Positions 1 through 8,249 are shown, numbered from the stretch's first letter. The stretch is DNA of 22,201 bases from Acidobacteria bacterium UBA2994 (GCA_002346545.1 DEAA01000042.1:19041-41241); one strand, 5' to 3'. The notes: generated by a model from the letters alone, not told the origin. Made by a program: numbers and translations.

Positions 1-260
1 CATCTATTCACGCCGCCGTGGTCGACGGCATGTCGACCGTCGGAGGCGGCAGCGCGCCCGGCTCCGCGCTCCCAACCCGCCTTGTCCGGCTCACGCCCAA
101 GAGCGGGTCTGCCGCACAGCTCGAACAGCGGCTTCGGGGTCTCACGCCCCCCGTCGTCGCAAGGGTGGAACAGGATGCAGTCCTACTCGATCTTCGCACC
201 GTTCTCCCGGAACAGGACGAAGAACTGGCGACACTGCTGGCAGCACTCACGCTCGGCTAG
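1..260 (+). CDS. selA: L-seryl-tRNA(Sec) selenium transferase, C-terminal fragment (5' end outside window)
   Basis: The reading frame enters from the left edge (first complete codon at base 3) and ends at TAG 258-260, giving about 85 C-terminal residues. The segment VVDGMSTVGGGSAPG followed by ALPT matches the SelA C-terminal region. The later TPPVVARVEQDAVLLDLRTV stretch matches the family's terminal 'PV(I/V)xR(I/V)xxDxxxLDLR' strand. SelA is a PLP enzyme that converts seryl-tRNA(Sec) to selenocysteinyl-tRNA(Sec) in the cytoplasm, so the organism probably makes selenoproteins. The catalytic lysine domain lies outside the window. No selB or tRNA-Sec follows; the next gene converges from the other strand. 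The family call is fairly sure despite the truncation. Confidence 0.88.
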   Translation, partial: SIHAAVVDGMSTVGGGSAPGSALPTRLVRLTPKSGSAAQLEQRLRGLTPPVVARVEQDAVLLDLRTVLPEQDEELATLLAALTLG

Positions 261-455
261 TCTGCTGGGCACAGAACAAGCGGGCCAAGCCCTAAACGTA
301 GTCATTCCCCCAACCTCCCCCTCACCGCTTCGAACGGCCAAGACATAAAGTTCGGTTGCTGAGCCTCGAGCAGTGACCGCAGCGGCAGTGGGTCGATCTG
401 GATGTCTGCAGGAGACAGACCGCCGGGCACGGCCGTTCCTCCCGGCCGCAGGCGG
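261..455. other. Convergent intergenic region with a GC-rich hairpin
   Basis: This 195-base gap separates the ends of selA (+) and nqrM (-). I see no convincing gene or tRNA. A perfect inverted repeat, CGGCCG at 430-435 and 443-448 with a 7-base loop, lies just past the nqrM stop. A second one, CGAAGA/TCTTCG at 462-467 and 475-480, falls in the last codons of nqrM. Neither is followed by a convincing T-run on either strand. They could help end the two converging transcripts, but I cannot call a true intrinsic terminator. Confidence 0.35.
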
Positions 456-656
456 TCAGACCGAAGAGGTAACTTCTTCGCGGTTGCGGTGGGGACAGGT
501 CGCGCAGCTGAGGGGCTCCCCGTCGGGTCCGACCGCCTCGCCCCCCCCACACGAACCGCGCAAACAGCGACCGCTGAAGATGACGCCGACGGCCATAATC
601 ACCATGATCAGTGCCATGCCGCCGAGGGTCAGCAGAAAGACTGCCATCATCTTCAT
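456..656 (-). CDS. nqrM: Na+-NQR maturation protein NqrM
   Basis: A 66-residue protein with one N-terminal membrane helix (about residues 4-27) and a cysteine-rich tail: C31, C36 in GSCGG, then C51 and C54 in a CATC arrangement. NqrM (DUF539) is a small membrane-anchored protein needed for assembly of Na+-NQR, linked to delivering iron to the site between NqrD and NqrE through its four cysteines. The transmembrane helix, GSCGG motif and four cysteines all fit. The last pair is spaced CxxC here, and the tail carries about ten extra residues. The ATG at 656 overlaps the apbE stop by four bases (ATGA), so the two are probably translationally coupled. In-frame ATGs at 650 and 647 are alternative starts. 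Confidence 0.87.
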   Translation of the reverse strand: MKMMAVFLLTLGGMALIMVIMAVGVIFSGRCLRGSCGGGEAVGPDGEPLSCATCPHRNREEVTSSV

Positions 657-1705
657 TCTAGTGCAGACGCAGAGGTCGGACCGTCCATCAGCGCCTCGAA
701 CCGGCCGGTGGATCGCGCGGTGATGGTGCCATCGTCACCACGGACGAGAAACAGTACGGCGAGGTCGAGATCGACAGCCAGGGCATACCCCGCGTCGGGC
801 CCCAAGACCTCGAGCGCGGTCGCGAGCCCATCGGCCTCGAGACACGAGCCAGAAACCACGGTAACCGATGTCAGGCGATGATTGACAGGATAGCCGGTGC
901 GCGGGTCGATGGTGTGGGAGAGCAGTCGGCCATCGACCTCTCGAACGTTGCGATAGTCGCCGGAGGTCGCCATCGCGCCCCACTCGAGAGACAGGACGTC
1001 CTGGATCCCTCCCTCTACCGTCGGACGCTCGATGGCGATCCGCCACGGCACACCACGGAGGTTGGTACCCCGGGCTGCCACCTCGCCGCCCACTTCGACC
1101 ATGAAGCGGTCGTGACCACGCGCGGCCACCATCTCGGCTACCCGGTCGACAGCATAGCCTTTCGCTACCGCCGAGAGGTCCACCTCGAGCTCAGGCACCG
1201 TCTTCCGAACCGCGGACGCCCGCGGGTCGAGCTCCAACCGGTCGAGCCCCGTCGCCTCAAGCAGGTCGCCAATCACCGCAGCCGCAGGCGGTAGCGACAC
1301 GGGCTCCTCAGGCCCGAAACCCCAGGCGTTCACTAGTGGCCCGACCGTTATATCCAGGGCACCGCCGCTCGTCATCCCGATCGCGTGCGCCTCGGCGAAC
1401 ACTTCGAAGGTCGGGGCCGACAGCTCGATCGGATCGGTGTGCCGAGCCTGGTTAAACCGAGACACCTCGGAGTCTGGACGATAGTGCGACATCCGTGCTT
1501 CGACGTCGTCGAGCGCGTCCTGAATTTCAACCGCCAGAGCTGCCTCGTCGACGATCGCACCCCCGCCTGGTACCACCCGCACGAGATAGGTGGTCCCCAT
1601 GGTCCCACCCTCGAAGACGAGCCCAGACGGAGTCTCAACCCCTGAGGCACACCCCACCCCATGTACCGCGATCCAAACCCACCCAAGGACCACCCGAACC
1701 GTCAT
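653..1705 (-). CDS. apbE: FAD:protein FMN transferase, lipoprotein (ApbE family)
   Basis: A 350-residue ApbE protein. It has an N-terminal signal with a lipobox-like VGC (Cys19), implying lipid anchoring on the periplasmic side. Family motifs follow in order: GGTMGTTYLVRV (about 33-44), MSHYRPDSEVSRFN, GALDITVGPLVNAWGFGP, VDLSAVAKGYAVD, EVGGEVAARG, ATSGDYRN, then HTIDPRTGYPV and ADGLATAL near the C-terminus. ApbE cleaves FAD and attaches FMN through a phosphoester bond to threonine in SGAT-type motifs. The obvious targets are NqrB and NqrC, encoded just upstream. ApbE needs Mg2+, and the conserved acidic and threonine residues near the C-terminal motifs are present. It starts at ATG 1705, 219 bases after nqrF, and its stop overlaps nqrM. 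Family assignment is secure. Confidence 0.93.
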   Translation of the reverse strand: MTVRVVLGWVWIAVHGVGCASGVETPSGLVFEGGTMGTTYLVRVVPGGGAIVDEAALAVEIQDALDDVEARMSHYRPDSEVSRFNQARHTDPIELSAPTFEVFAEAHAIGMTSGGALDITVGPLVNAWGFGPEEPVSLPPAAAVIGDLLEATGLDRLELDPRASAVRKTVPELEVDLSAVAKGYAVDRVAEMVAARGHDRFMVEVGGEVAARGTNLRGVPWRIAIERPTVEGGIQDVLSLEWGAMATSGDYRNVREVDGRLLSHTIDPRTGYPVNHRLTSVTVVSGSCLEADGLATALEVLGPDAGYALAVDLDLAVLFLVRGDDGTITARSTGRFEALMDGPTSASALE

Positions 1706-1924
1706 CTCTAGACCAATTGATGATCAGCCACACACCGACCACCGGAGCACGAACGAAGAGGAACGCTGCTCGCACGCAGTCACCGGACAGCCAGGAGCCC
1801 GTCCCCTCGAATGAGCGGGAATTTCTGGCGCGGCGTTCGTCTGGCAAGGCGCGAGGAAGAAGCACGCCTGGTGCATGCGTCTGACGAAGCAATGCCGCCA
1901 GACAAACGCTTCGCCAAGAATCCC
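1706..1924 (-). other. Gap between nqrF and apbE, with a small hairpin
   Basis: This 219-base gap interrupts an otherwise packed nqr cluster. I found no supported gene. A 6-bp inverted repeat (CGAAGC 1885-1890, GCTTCG 1908-1913) lies just past the nqrF stop. A longer-range 7-bp pair, GTCTGGC 1839-1845 and GCCAGAC 1897-1903, encloses part of it. There is no T-run, so this is not a clear terminator. The gap could hold a separate apbE-nqrM promoter or an mRNA processing structure that lowers downstream expression, but no strong -35/-10 pair stands out. Confidence 0.3.
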
Positions 1925-3151
1925 CTAGCCGAAGTCGTCGAAGAGGATGTTCTCCCGCTCCACCCCGAGCGAGTCGAGCATGTCCATGCACGCCTTGAGC
2001 ATCATCGGCGGCCCGCACAGGTAGTACTCGATATCTTCCGGAGCCGGATGCTCAGCCAGGTAGTTGTCGAGCACAACCTGGTGGATGAACCCTGTATCCC
2101 CGGTCCAGTTGTCTTCAGGCAGGGGCTCAGACAACGCCAGATGCCAATCGAAGTTGCCGTTCTCGCCGGCGATCGTGTCGAAGTCGTCCATGTAGAACGC
2201 TTCGCGGAGACTCCGGGCACCATACCAGAACGTGACCTTCCGATCCGTCGAGAGGCGGCGGAACTGGTCGAAGATGTGCGACCGCATCGGCGCCATACCC
2301 GCGCCCCCGCCGACGAACATCATCTCGGCCTTCGTCTCCTTCGCGAAGAACTCGCCGAACGGCCCGGAGATCGTGACCTCATCGCCCGGCTTCAAGCTGA
2401 AGATGTAGGAACTCATCTTCCCTGGAGGGATCCCCTCTGGTGCCCGCGGCGGAGGCGAAGCCACCCGCACGTTGAGCATGATGACCCCGCGCTCCTCGGG
2501 ATAATTGGCCATCGAGTACGCCCGGGTCACCGGCTCCTCGACCGTCGACACATACCGCCACAGATTGAACTGGTCCCAATCGGGACGGTATTCCTCTTCA
2601 ATGTCGAAGTTCGCGTAGTTCACCGTGCCTGGCGGCGCCTGAATTTGAATGTAGCCTCCGGCACGGAACGGTACGGATTCGCCCTCTGGAAGCTCCAGGA
2701 CCAGTTCCTTGATGAAGGTGGCCACGTTGTAGTTCGACCGCACCTTGCACCGCCACTGCTTAACGCTGAACACCTCCGGCGGCAGCTCGATCGCCATGTC
2801 CTGCTTGACCTTGACCTGGCAGGACAAGCGGACGCCATCACGTGCCTCACCACGAGAGATGTGGCTCGTTTCGGTGGGCAGGATCGCGCCCCCCCCCTCG
2901 CACACGGTGACCGTGCAGACACCACAGCTACCTTTCCCGCCGCACGCCGACGGAATGAAGATGCGGTTGGCGGCCAGGGTCTCCAAAAGCGTTCCGCCGG
3001 CAGTGGTCTGCAACGCCTTGTCCGGGTCGCCGTTGACGGTAATGGCGACGTCGCCGGTAGCCACAAGCTGCCGGCGGGCCAGCATCAGCAGACAGACCAA
3101 GACCACGATGGTGAACGTGAACATCCCGACGCCAAGCACGACGGTTGTCAT
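1925..3151 (-). CDS. nqrF: Na+-translocating NADH:quinone reductase subunit F (NADH dehydrogenase module)
   Basis: 408 residues. NqrF is where NADH delivers electrons: NADH to FAD to a [2Fe-2S] cluster, then on to the membrane subunits. One N-terminal membrane helix (about 3-24) is followed by a ferredoxin domain with cluster ligands C70, C76, C79 and C111. A ferredoxin-NADP-reductase-like module follows, with the FAD motif RAYS at 210-213, the nucleotide motif [10 protein letters not shown] at 281-290 and LCGPPMM near the C-terminus. The C-terminal aromatic residue typical of the fold is followed by a final glycine. The ATG at 3151 overlaps the nqrE stop in an ATGA. It is the last gene of the packed nqrABCDEF block. 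Confidence 0.97.
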   Translation of the reverse strand: MTTVVLGVGMFTFTIVVLVCLLMLARRQLVATGDVAITVNGDPDKALQTTAGGTLLETLAANRIFIPSACGGKGSCGVCTVTVCEGGGAILPTETSHISRGEARDGVRLSCQVKVKQDMAIELPPEVFSVKQWRCKVRSNYNVATFIKELVLELPEGESVPFRAGGYIQIQAPPGTVNYANFDIEEEYRPDWDQFNLWRYVSTVEEPVTRAYSMANYPEERGVIMLNVRVASPPPRAPEGIPPGKMSSYIFSLKPGDEVTISGPFGEFFAKETKAEMMFVGGGAGMAPMRSHIFDQFRRLSTDRKVTFWYGARSLREAFYMDDFDTIAGENGNFDWHLALSEPLPEDNWTGDTGFIHQVVLDNYLAEHPAPEDIEYYLCGPPMMLKACMDMLDSLGVERENILFDDFG

Positions 3152-3762
3152 AGCTGCACCCCCGCGAAGGCCATGAACCCGATGGCCATCAGTCCGACGA
3201 TGATGAAGGTCAGCCCGAGCCCGCGAAGCCCCGCGGGCGGATTGCTGTAGCGAAGCCGCTCACGAATACCAGCGAGCGCGATGATCGCCAGTGCCCAGCC
3301 CACGCCAGACCCAAACCCGAACACCGCGCTCTCCGTCAGGCTGTAGTTTCGCTCCATCATGAAAAGCGACGCCCCGAGAATCGCGCAATTCACCGCGATC
3401 AGCGGTAGAAAGATTCCGAGCGCCGCATAGAGTTTCGGAACGAACCGGTCAAGGGTCATCTCGACGATCTGGGTCATCGCTGCGATGGTGCCGATGAAGG
3501 TGAGGAACCCCAGAAACGAGAGATCAATATCGGCCAACTCTGGCGACGCCCAAGCGAGCGCGCCAGGACGTAACGCGTAGTTGTAGACGACGTTGTTGAG
3601 GGGCACCGTGACAGTCAACACGAAGATCACGGCGGCGCCCAGGCCGACCGCGGTCGACACCCGTTTTGACACCGCGAGGAACGAGCACATGCCGAGAAAG
3701 AAGGCCAGCGCCATGTTCTCGACGAAGATGGCCTTGACGGCGAGATCGATGTACTGCTCCAT
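3148..3762 (-). CDS. nqrE: Na+-translocating NADH:quinone reductase subunit E
   Basis: 204 residues from the ATG at 3762, mostly hydrophobic, with about six membrane helices. NqrE pairs with NqrD in an inverted arrangement that holds an intramembrane iron-sulfur site. The expected cysteines are present: C26 in GMCSFLAVS and C126 in AVNCAILGA. Electrons pass from the NqrF cluster through this site to the NqrC FMN. A GTG one codon upstream (3765) is also possible, but the N-terminus [13 protein letters not shown] matches the family's usual start. The nqrD stop lies four bases upstream, and the gene overlaps nqrF downstream. NqrE resembles RnfA/RsxA, but the complete nqr gene order decides the assignment. 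Confidence 0.96.
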   Translation of the reverse strand: MEQYIDLAVKAIFVENMALAFFLGMCSFLAVSKRVSTAVGLGAAVIFVLTVTVPLNNVVYNYALRPGALAWASPELADIDLSFLGFLTFIGTIAAMTQIVEMTLDRFVPKLYAALGIFLPLIAVNCAILGASLFMMERNYSLTESAVFGFGSGVGWALAIIALAGIRERLRYSNPPAGLRGLGLTFIIVGLMAIGFMAFAGVQL

Positions 3763-3766
3763 CACT

Positions 3767-4387
3767 CTAGTCCTTCTCGATCTGGTCAGGCTTCCACGCC
3801 CGGATGGCCCAGATGAAGAAACCGATGATGAAGAAGGCCCCTGGCGAGAGCACCATTAGACCGTTCGGGATGTACCAGCCCCCCTCGCTGGCCAGCGCGA
3901 AGACCTGCGCGCCGAACAGCGACCCAGAACCGAACAGCTCCCGTAACACTGCGGTACCGGCCAGAATCACCCCGTAGCCCAGACCGTTCCCGATGCCGTC
4001 AATCACGCTCATGGACGGCGGATTCTGCATAGCGTAGGCCTCGGCCCGCCCCATGATGATGCAGTTGGTGATGATCAACCCGACGAACACCGACAGCTGC
4101 TTGGAGATCTCGAAGAGATACGCCTTCAACACCTGGTCGACCACGATCACGAGCGACGCGATGATGGTGAGTTGCACGATGATCCGGATGTTGGTCGGAA
4201 TCTGATGACGCAGCAGGCTGACGAACAGGTTGGAGAACAGCAGCACGAAAACCACCGCGACACTCATCACGAGCGCCGTATCCATCTTAGTGGTCACCGC
4301 CAGCGCCGAGCAGATACCGAGCACCTGCAAGGCGATGGGGTTGTTGTTGAACAGCGGATCAATGAGCGCGTCTCGTGACTTCGACAT
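3767..4387 (-). CDS. nqrD: Na+-translocating NADH:quinone reductase subunit D
   Basis: 206 residues with about six membrane helices. NqrD is homologous to NqrE and to RnfE, and together with NqrE it surrounds the intramembrane iron centre. The paired cysteines are C26 (GICSALAVT) and C109 ([12 protein letters not shown]), separated by 83 residues. The ITNCIIMGR segment is a family hallmark. It starts at ATG 4387, with three bases between it and the nqrC stop, and ends four bases before the nqrE start. Nothing is missing or unusual. Confidence 0.96.
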   Translation of the reverse strand: MSKSRDALIDPLFNNNPIALQVLGICSALAVTTKMDTALVMSVAVVFVLLFSNLFVSLLRHQIPTNIRIIVQLTIIASLVIVVDQVLKAYLFEISKQLSVFVGLIITNCIIMGRAEAYAMQNPPSMSVIDGIGNGLGYGVILAGTAVLRELFGSGSLFGAQVFALASEGGWYIPNGLMVLSPGAFFIIGFFIWAIRAWKPDQIEKD

Positions 4388-4390
4388 CCG

Positions 4391-5164
4391 CTACCTCTCC
4401 CCGCGCAACCGCTCGAGATAACGTCCGAAACCGTCACTCCCGAGCCAGAACTGCACCAGGTTAGTCACCCCGCGACTCGTGATGGTCGCACCGCTCAGAC
4501 CATCGACTTCGTAGGGCGCGTCGGTGACGCTGCCTGCCGTCCCCTTAATGACGGTAATGGCCGGGGCCAGACTGTCATCGAAGGCAAGCCGTCCCGGCCA
4601 GAGCGCCTTCCATCGTGGGTTGTCGACCTCTCCCCCGAGCCCGGGTGTCTCCTTGTGCTCATAGAAGGTCAACCCTCTGACGGTCCGCAGATCACTCTCG
4701 AGCGATACGAAGCCATACAGCGTGCCCCAGAGCCCAAGACCTTCGACCGGCAACACCACACCCTCAAACCGGCCAGCGTCGTCGCGAAGCTCGTAGACCA
4801 GGGCATAGTGAGGGACGCTGGACACACCCGCCGCGTTGTCCGGGGCCAGGTCGCTCGTGACAGGATCGACCGACGCCGCGCGTTGGTCGTAGAGACTGGC
4901 GTCAACCCCTGCATCGACCTGCCCGCTTTCGAGCTCGATCACCACCAGATCGATTGGAGCGAATCGTTCCAAGATATCGGCCTCGCTGAGCGCCTCATCC
5001 TCTTCGGCAAGCCCCAGCGCCAGCAACACGTTCTTTTGCTTGTCCAGCAACGCGTTGCGGTCCTGCCGATCGGCCAGCGCCACCGCGGCCGACGACACCA
5101 CCACGGCGCAGGCCAGACATACGGCGGCCGCGAATCCGAGGTTATAGCCGACGCTACCCTGCAT
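4391..5164 (-). CDS. nqrC: Na+-translocating NADH:quinone reductase subunit C (covalent FMN)
   Basis: 257 residues, with one N-terminal membrane helix (about 9-31) and then a periplasmic FMN-binding domain. The flavinylation motif SGATITS lies at 224-230, and the candidate FMN acceptor is Thr227. Upstream, [15 protein letters not shown] (about 167-180) is the conserved strand and loop of the FMN domain. NqrC carries electrons between the NqrD/E iron site and the FMN of NqrB. It is a substrate of ApbE, which is encoded downstream in the same cluster. The ATG at 5164 lies inside the end of nqrB (11-base overlap), indicating coupled translation. Confidence 0.96.
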   Translation of the reverse strand: MQGSVGYNLGFAAAVCLACAVVVSSAAVALADRQDRNALLDKQKNVLLALGLAEEDEALSEADILERFAPIDLVVIELESGQVDAGVDASLYDQRAASVDPVTSDLAPDNAAGVSSVPHYALVYELRDDAGRFEGVVLPVEGLGLWGTLYGFVSLESDLRTVRGLTFYEHKETPGLGGEVDNPRWKALWPGRLAFDDSLAPAITVIKGTAGSVTDAPYEVDGLSGATITSRGVTNLVQFWLGSDGFGRYLERLRGER

Positions 5165-6374
5165 GACGCACGCTCCTTCGTCGCACGTTGGACTGCACCA
5201 CGGCGTAGTCGATCAACGGCGCGAACAGGTTCATGAACAAGATGGCCAGCATCATCCCTTCCGGATAGGCGGGATTGACTACGCGGATAAGCACCACCAG
5301 GAAACCGATTAGGAAGCCGTAGACATAGTGGCCGCTCAGCGTCGCCGGCCCCGACACGGGGTCAGTGGCCATGTAGACCGTGCCGAAGGCCCAGCCGCCC
5401 AGCAAAAAGTGCCAGAGCGGCGTGACCTCGAAGAATGGATTGGTCACTGAACCGATCGTATTGAGCAGCAGCGCCGTGAGCAGAGTGCCGACGGTGACGC
5501 TGACCATAATGCGCCAAGAACCGATGCCGGTGGCCACCAGAATCGCGGCCCCAACCAGACACGCGAGAACCGACGTCTCTCCCATCGAGCCTGGAACCAG
5601 CCCGATAAAGGCCTGCCACGGCTCAACGCCCGGGGTAACGCCAGCGAGCCCGCTTTCGGTGGCGCGGGCAAGAATGGTCGCGCCGCTATAGCCATCGGCG
5701 CCGGTCTGGGCGGCAACCCAGACCGCATCTCCCGACAACTGTGCAGGATAAGCAAAGAAGAGAAACGCTCGTCCAGTGAGGGCGGGGTTGAGCACATTCA
5801 TGCCAGTGCCCCCGAAGATCTCTTTCCCCACCACGATGCCGAATGTAATCCCCAACGCCACCTGCCAGAGCGGCACGGTGGCCGGCAAGGTCAACGGGAA
5901 GAGCATGCCGGTCACCAACATACCCTCGTTGATCTCATGGCCGCGCACCATGGCGAAAAGCACCTCCCAGAGCCCGCCGACCGCGAAGGTAACGACGAGC
6001 ACGGGCACGAAGTAGAGCGCGCCATGGACCAAACAGGCCCAGAGATCGGCGGGGTCGAAGCTCAACCCCATCGCCACCATGGCTCCGGTCTGCCAGGTGT
6101 CGAGGGGAGCTGTGCCCGCTGCGATGGCCAGATGCGCCTGATAGCCGGTGTTGTACAGCGCCATCGCGATGCAGCCCCCGAGGGCGATCACCACCGTCAC
6201 CATGAGGCGCTTCATGTCCAGCGCATCGCGTACGTGTGGCGCCTCCCGGGTTACCTCTCCGGGCGTGTAGAGAAAGGTGTCCTGCGCCTCCCAGAGCGGA
6301 TACAGTCGCTCCAAGCGCCCACCCTTCTCGAAGTGATGAGCCTGCCGATCGAGCAGGTCGCGCAGGAACTTCAT
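5154..6374 (-). CDS. nqrB: Na+-translocating NADH:quinone reductase subunit B (covalent FMN, membrane subunit)
   Basis: 406 residues from ATG 6374. NqrB is the large membrane subunit; it carries a covalent FMN, a riboflavin site and the proposed sodium pathway. The soluble N-terminal segment (about 1-55) is followed by around ten helices. The motif GYSGATILA includes SGAT at 230-233, giving Thr233 as the FMN acceptor. The block [20 protein letters not shown] (188-207) is strongly conserved. An open frame continues upstream to 6485, but that stretch is out-of-frame nqrA sequence. The ATG at 6374 overlaps the nqrA stop in ATGA and gives the family's usual N-terminus [10 protein letters not shown]. 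Confidence 0.97.
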   Translation of the reverse strand: MKFLRDLLDRQAHHFEKGGRLERLYPLWEAQDTFLYTPGEVTREAPHVRDALDMKRLMVTVVIALGGCIAMALYNTGYQAHLAIAAGTAPLDTWQTGAMVAMGLSFDPADLWACLVHGALYFVPVLVVTFAVGGLWEVLFAMVRGHEINEGMLVTGMLFPLTLPATVPLWQVALGITFGIVVGKEIFGGTGMNVLNPALTGRAFLFFAYPAQLSGDAVWVAAQTGADGYSGATILARATESGLAGVTPGVEPWQAFIGLVPGSMGETSVLACLVGAAILVATGIGSWRIMVSVTVGTLLTALLLNTIGSVTNPFFEVTPLWHFLLGGWAFGTVYMATDPVSGPATLSGHYVYGFLIGFLVVLIRVVNPAYPEGMMLAILFMNLFAPLIDYAVVQSNVRRRSVRHAG

Positions 6375-7744
6375 CCTTCCGCCTCGAGCGTGGTCAGCAC
6401 CGTCCGCAAGGAGGCACCGTGGTCCATCTTGCTGGGGCACACGAAGGTACAGAGAGCGAGGTCCTCCTCGTCGAGTTCGAGACACCCGAGCTCTTCGGCC
6501 CGCTCCACATCCTGCACCGCCAATGCGCGCAGCAGCGGAGTCGCCAGCAGGTCCATCGCCATGACGCCCTCATAGAGACCGATCGGCACGATGGCGCGCC
6601 GCGAACCGTTCGTGTTAGTCGTGAACGCGAACCGCCGACCCGGCAGCAGCTTAGAGAGAAACGAGCGCGACGCCGAGAACTTGCTGACCCCGGGCATCAG
6701 CCAACCGAGCAACTCCCGGTCCGGCCCGTCTCGAAGGAGACAGATCTGGCGGTGGTAGCGCCCCAGATACCCGACGATGTCGCCGGCTGCGTCGCGACCG
6801 GAGAGCAATGATCCAGAAACCACCCGCACGCCTGGATCCAGCTCTACGGGGGCCAGCAGATCCGCCGTGGACGCGCCAAGTCTAGTGCGGACCAGCCTTG
6901 GCCCAGGCTGAGCGGGGCCGCTCAGCGCGACGACACGTTCGACCGCCAGATGACCGGTCTCGAACAGTCGGCCGATGGCAACGACATCCTGGTAGCCGAC
7001 GTGCCAGACCACGCGGCCACGGCCCGCCGGGTGCAGCGTATGGATATGGAGCCCGGCGGTCCCTGCCGGGTGCGGCCCTTTGAACTCTTCGTGGTGAAGC
7101 CGCTCACCATCCGGAACCGGCACCGCACTCCCCTGGGCCGTGCAGACATACACGGGCCCGTCGGTCAACCGGGTCAGCGCCGACACTCCGCGCTCGAACG
7201 CCCCGTGCTGGCCCTCGAGCACCACCTCGACGTCGGGGGCCAGCGGCTCGGTGTCGATGGCGGTCACGAAGATGGCGTCAGCGGCGCCGTGCGGATCCGC
7301 GACCCGACCGAAAGGTCGCGCCCTGAGTGCCGTCCAGAGTCCGGACTCCACGAGCAGCTCGCGAACCTCGTCGCCAGACAGGCCACCGGGATGACGCCCC
7401 GTATGCGCGCTGAACGACACCTGATCGCCGCCTCGGCCCTCGCGCTCCTCGCGGCTAAGCTCAACGACCACGGACAGGAACCGGCGTCGAACACCGCGGT
7501 TGATAGCGCTGACCGTGCCAGCCGCCGGCGAGGTGAACCGGACCCCCGGACGCTTCTTGTCATCGAACAGCGGCTGCCCACGTCGCACGTCGTCGCCGAC
7601 CGCCACACGCATGGTCGGGCGAAGCCCGACGTAGTCATCCGCCAACAGCGCGACCCGACGGATCATCCGGCCGGTGTCCACCTGTTGCTCAGGGGCGCCG
7701 AGGGCCGGAAGCCGAAGTCCCTTGCTGAAAGAATGCCGAGCCAT
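6371..7744 (-). CDS. nqrA: Na+-translocating NADH:quinone reductase subunit A
   Basis: 457 residues from ATG 7744. NqrA is the cytoplasmic peripheral subunit, with no membrane helices, and helps form the ubiquinone reduction site with NqrB. Family features include [10 protein letters not shown] at the N-terminus, [27 protein letters not shown] and a C-terminal segment ending in [16 protein letters not shown] two codons further upstream (7750) keeps the frame open, but the ATG matches the family start better. No strong Shine-Dalgarno sequence precedes it. This is the first gene of the operon, with a leader of roughly 140 bases if the promoter called here is right. Confidence 0.95.
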   Translation of the reverse strand: MARHSFSKGLRLPALGAPEQQVDTGRMIRRVALLADDYVGLRPTMRVAVGDDVRRGQPLFDDKKRPGVRFTSPAAGTVSAINRGVRRRFLSVVVELSREEREGRGGDQVSFSAHTGRHPGGLSGDEVRELLVESGLWTALRARPFGRVADPHGAADAIFVTAIDTEPLAPDVEVVLEGQHGAFERGVSALTRLTDGPVYVCTAQGSAVPVPDGERLHHEEFKGPHPAGTAGLHIHTLHPAGRGRVVWHVGYQDVVAIGRLFETGHLAVERVVALSGPAQPGPRLVRTRLGASTADLLAPVELDPGVRVVSGSLLSGRDAAGDIVGYLGRYHRQICLLRDGPDRELLGWLMPGVSKFSASRSFLSKLLPGRRFAFTTNTNGSRRAIVPIGLYEGVMAMDLLATPLLRALAVQDVERAEELGCLELDEEDLALCTFVCPSKMDHGASLRTVLTTLEAEG

Positions 7745-7835
7745 GTACAACGTGCGCAGGTACTACGAGTGTGGCGAACCGAGAGCCCGGATAAGAGGCC
7801 GGTCTAAGATTGTGATTTTTTTCTCAAGCACAGGT

Positions 7836-7862
7836 AAAAAAAGTGCCGCCAGCGACGACGGC
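7836..7862 (-). terminator. Terminator/attenuator-like hairpin in the nqr leader
   Basis: On the minus strand the RNA would read GCCGUCG, loop UCGC, UGGCGGC, then AC and seven U (U-tract 7842-7836). The stem has seven pairs, two of them G-U. It points towards nqrA and lies between the candidate promoter and the gene, which suggests attenuation. A run of seven A (minus strand, 7822-7816) 13 bases further on could pair with the U-tract and break the terminator. The wobble pairs weaken the stem, so confidence is limited. Confidence 0.4.
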
Positions 7863-7879
7863 CACCCAGCGTACGCTCG

Positions 7880-7905
7880 CCGGTTGATCTAGATCGTACA
7901 ACCGG
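7880..7905. repeat. Operator-like inverted repeat over the nqr -10
   Basis: CCGGTTG at 7880-7886 and its exact reverse complement CAACCGG at 7899-7905 flank 12 bases that include most of the palindrome GATCTAGATC. The 7-bp arms with half-site centres 19 bp apart suit a dimeric regulator such as a helix-turn-helix protein. The position over the proposed nqr -10 and start site suggests repression. No regulator gene is present in the window, so the binding factor is unknown. Confidence 0.45.
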
Positions 7906-7922
7906 TGGGTTGAGGAAGTCAA
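7893..7922 (-). promoter_or_regulatory. Candidate sigma70 promoter for nqrABCDEF
   Basis: On the minus strand, TTGACT (7922-7917) is separated by 18 bases from TACGAT (7898-7893). The -35 matches consensus at five of six positions and the -10 at four of six. Transcription would begin near 7886, leaving a leader of about 140 bases before nqrA. The -10 lies inside the CCGGTTG...CAACCGG inverted repeat, so a factor bound there could block RNA polymerase. This is by eye only. Confidence 0.45.
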
Positions 7923-7981
7923 TTTGATGGCTTTCGAGCAAGAATAATCCTCATAACTCCTGTCTGCGCAACTGCTTACAC

Positions 7982-8011
7982 TTGACTTCGTGTCCACAGC
8001 CACGTTACGCT
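7982..8011 (+). promoter_or_regulatory. Candidate sigma70 promoter for thiS-thiG-methyltransferase
   Basis: TTGACT (7982-7987), an 18-base spacer and TACGCT (8006-8011) put transcription start near 8018, about 30 bases before the thiS ATG. The leader is too short for a TPP riboswitch. The -35 hexamer and spacer length are identical to those of the opposing nqr candidate, and the -10s differ at one base. The call is by eye. Confidence 0.45.
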
Positions 8012-8048
8012 TAACGATCAGAGTGAACGGCCCTCGCCGGACTGTCCG

Positions 8049-8249
8049 ATGCGAATTCTGCTGAACGGCGACCCCTACGAGCTCGATCGACCAGTCACCA
8101 TCGAAGGACTGCTCGCTCATCTCGACATCGATCCGAGAATCGTCGCCGTCGAGCGAAATCTCGTGGTGGTCAAGAAAGCCGCCTTCGGCGAGACGCCAGT
8201 GGCCGACGGCGACCAGATTGAAGTCGTGAACTTCGTGGGAGGGGGCTGA
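8049..8249 (+). CDS. thiS: Thiamin biosynthesis sulfur carrier protein ThiS
   Basis: 66 residues, the usual ThiS length, with a ubiquitin-like beta-grasp pattern: N-terminal strand MRILLNG, central VAVERNLVVVKK, and C-terminal DQIEVVNFVGGG. The terminal Gly-Gly is adenylated and converted to a thiocarboxylate that supplies sulfur to ThiG for the thiazole ring. The gene starts at ATG 8049 and is followed 23 bases later by thiG. No thiF, thiO or thiH is nearby, so the activating enzyme and the glycine-derived precursor enzyme must be encoded elsewhere. MoaD-like proteins share the fold, but the adjacency to thiG decides the assignment. Confidence 0.93.
   Translation: MRILLNGDPYELDRPVTIEGLLAHLDIDPRIVAVERNLVVVKKAAFGETPVADGDQIEVVNFVGGG

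Larger units (their letters stand above)
7745..8048. promoter_or_regulatory. Divergent nqr / thi control region
   Basis: These 304 bases separate nqrA (-) from thiS (+) and hold no supported gene. Much of the stretch, about 7800-7845 and 7915-7980, is clearly richer in A and T than its surroundings. It holds two outward-facing candidate sigma70 promoters, a 10-bp palindrome AGCGTACGCT (7868-7877), a 10-bp palindrome GATCTAGATC (7886-7895), a 7-bp-arm inverted repeat around the second palindrome, and a terminator-like structure in the nqr leader. No TPP riboswitch motif was recognised. Confidence 0.6.

Noticed and set aside
261..455. tRNA-Sec gene next to selA
   Set aside because: A T-arm-like TTCGAA near 330 has no matching 5-bp stem, anticodon arm or acceptor stem around it.
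402..881. A 159-codon + strand open frame over nqrM and apbE
   Set aside because: It covers the antisense of two well-supported genes and has low-complexity Arg/Ser/Pro composition with no family resemblance.
1706..1924. A small gene between nqrF and apbE
   Set aside because: The minus-strand frame across this gap only forms part of an open frame that overlaps both neighbours and has no resemblance to a known small protein.
1811..3250. A 479-codon open frame on the + strand opposite nqrF
   Set aside because: It is antisense to nqrF, which has all expected motifs. The + strand frame has no recognisable domain and reflects the high-GC codon pattern.
3148..4387. Rnf complex (rnfA/rnfE) instead of nqrE/nqrD
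   Set aside because: NqrD/E are homologous to RnfE/A, but the order A-B-C-D-E-F, the NqrA subunit and the NqrF fusion of ferredoxin and reductase domains identify Na+-NQR.
6375..6485. A longer NqrB N-terminus
   Set aside because: The added 37 residues are nqrA sequence read in another frame; the ATG at 6374 gives the family N-terminus and an ATGA overlap.
8012..8048. TPP riboswitch before thiS
   Set aside because: The likely leader is only about 30 bases and lacks the CUGAGA core; a riboswitch would need roughly 100 bases.
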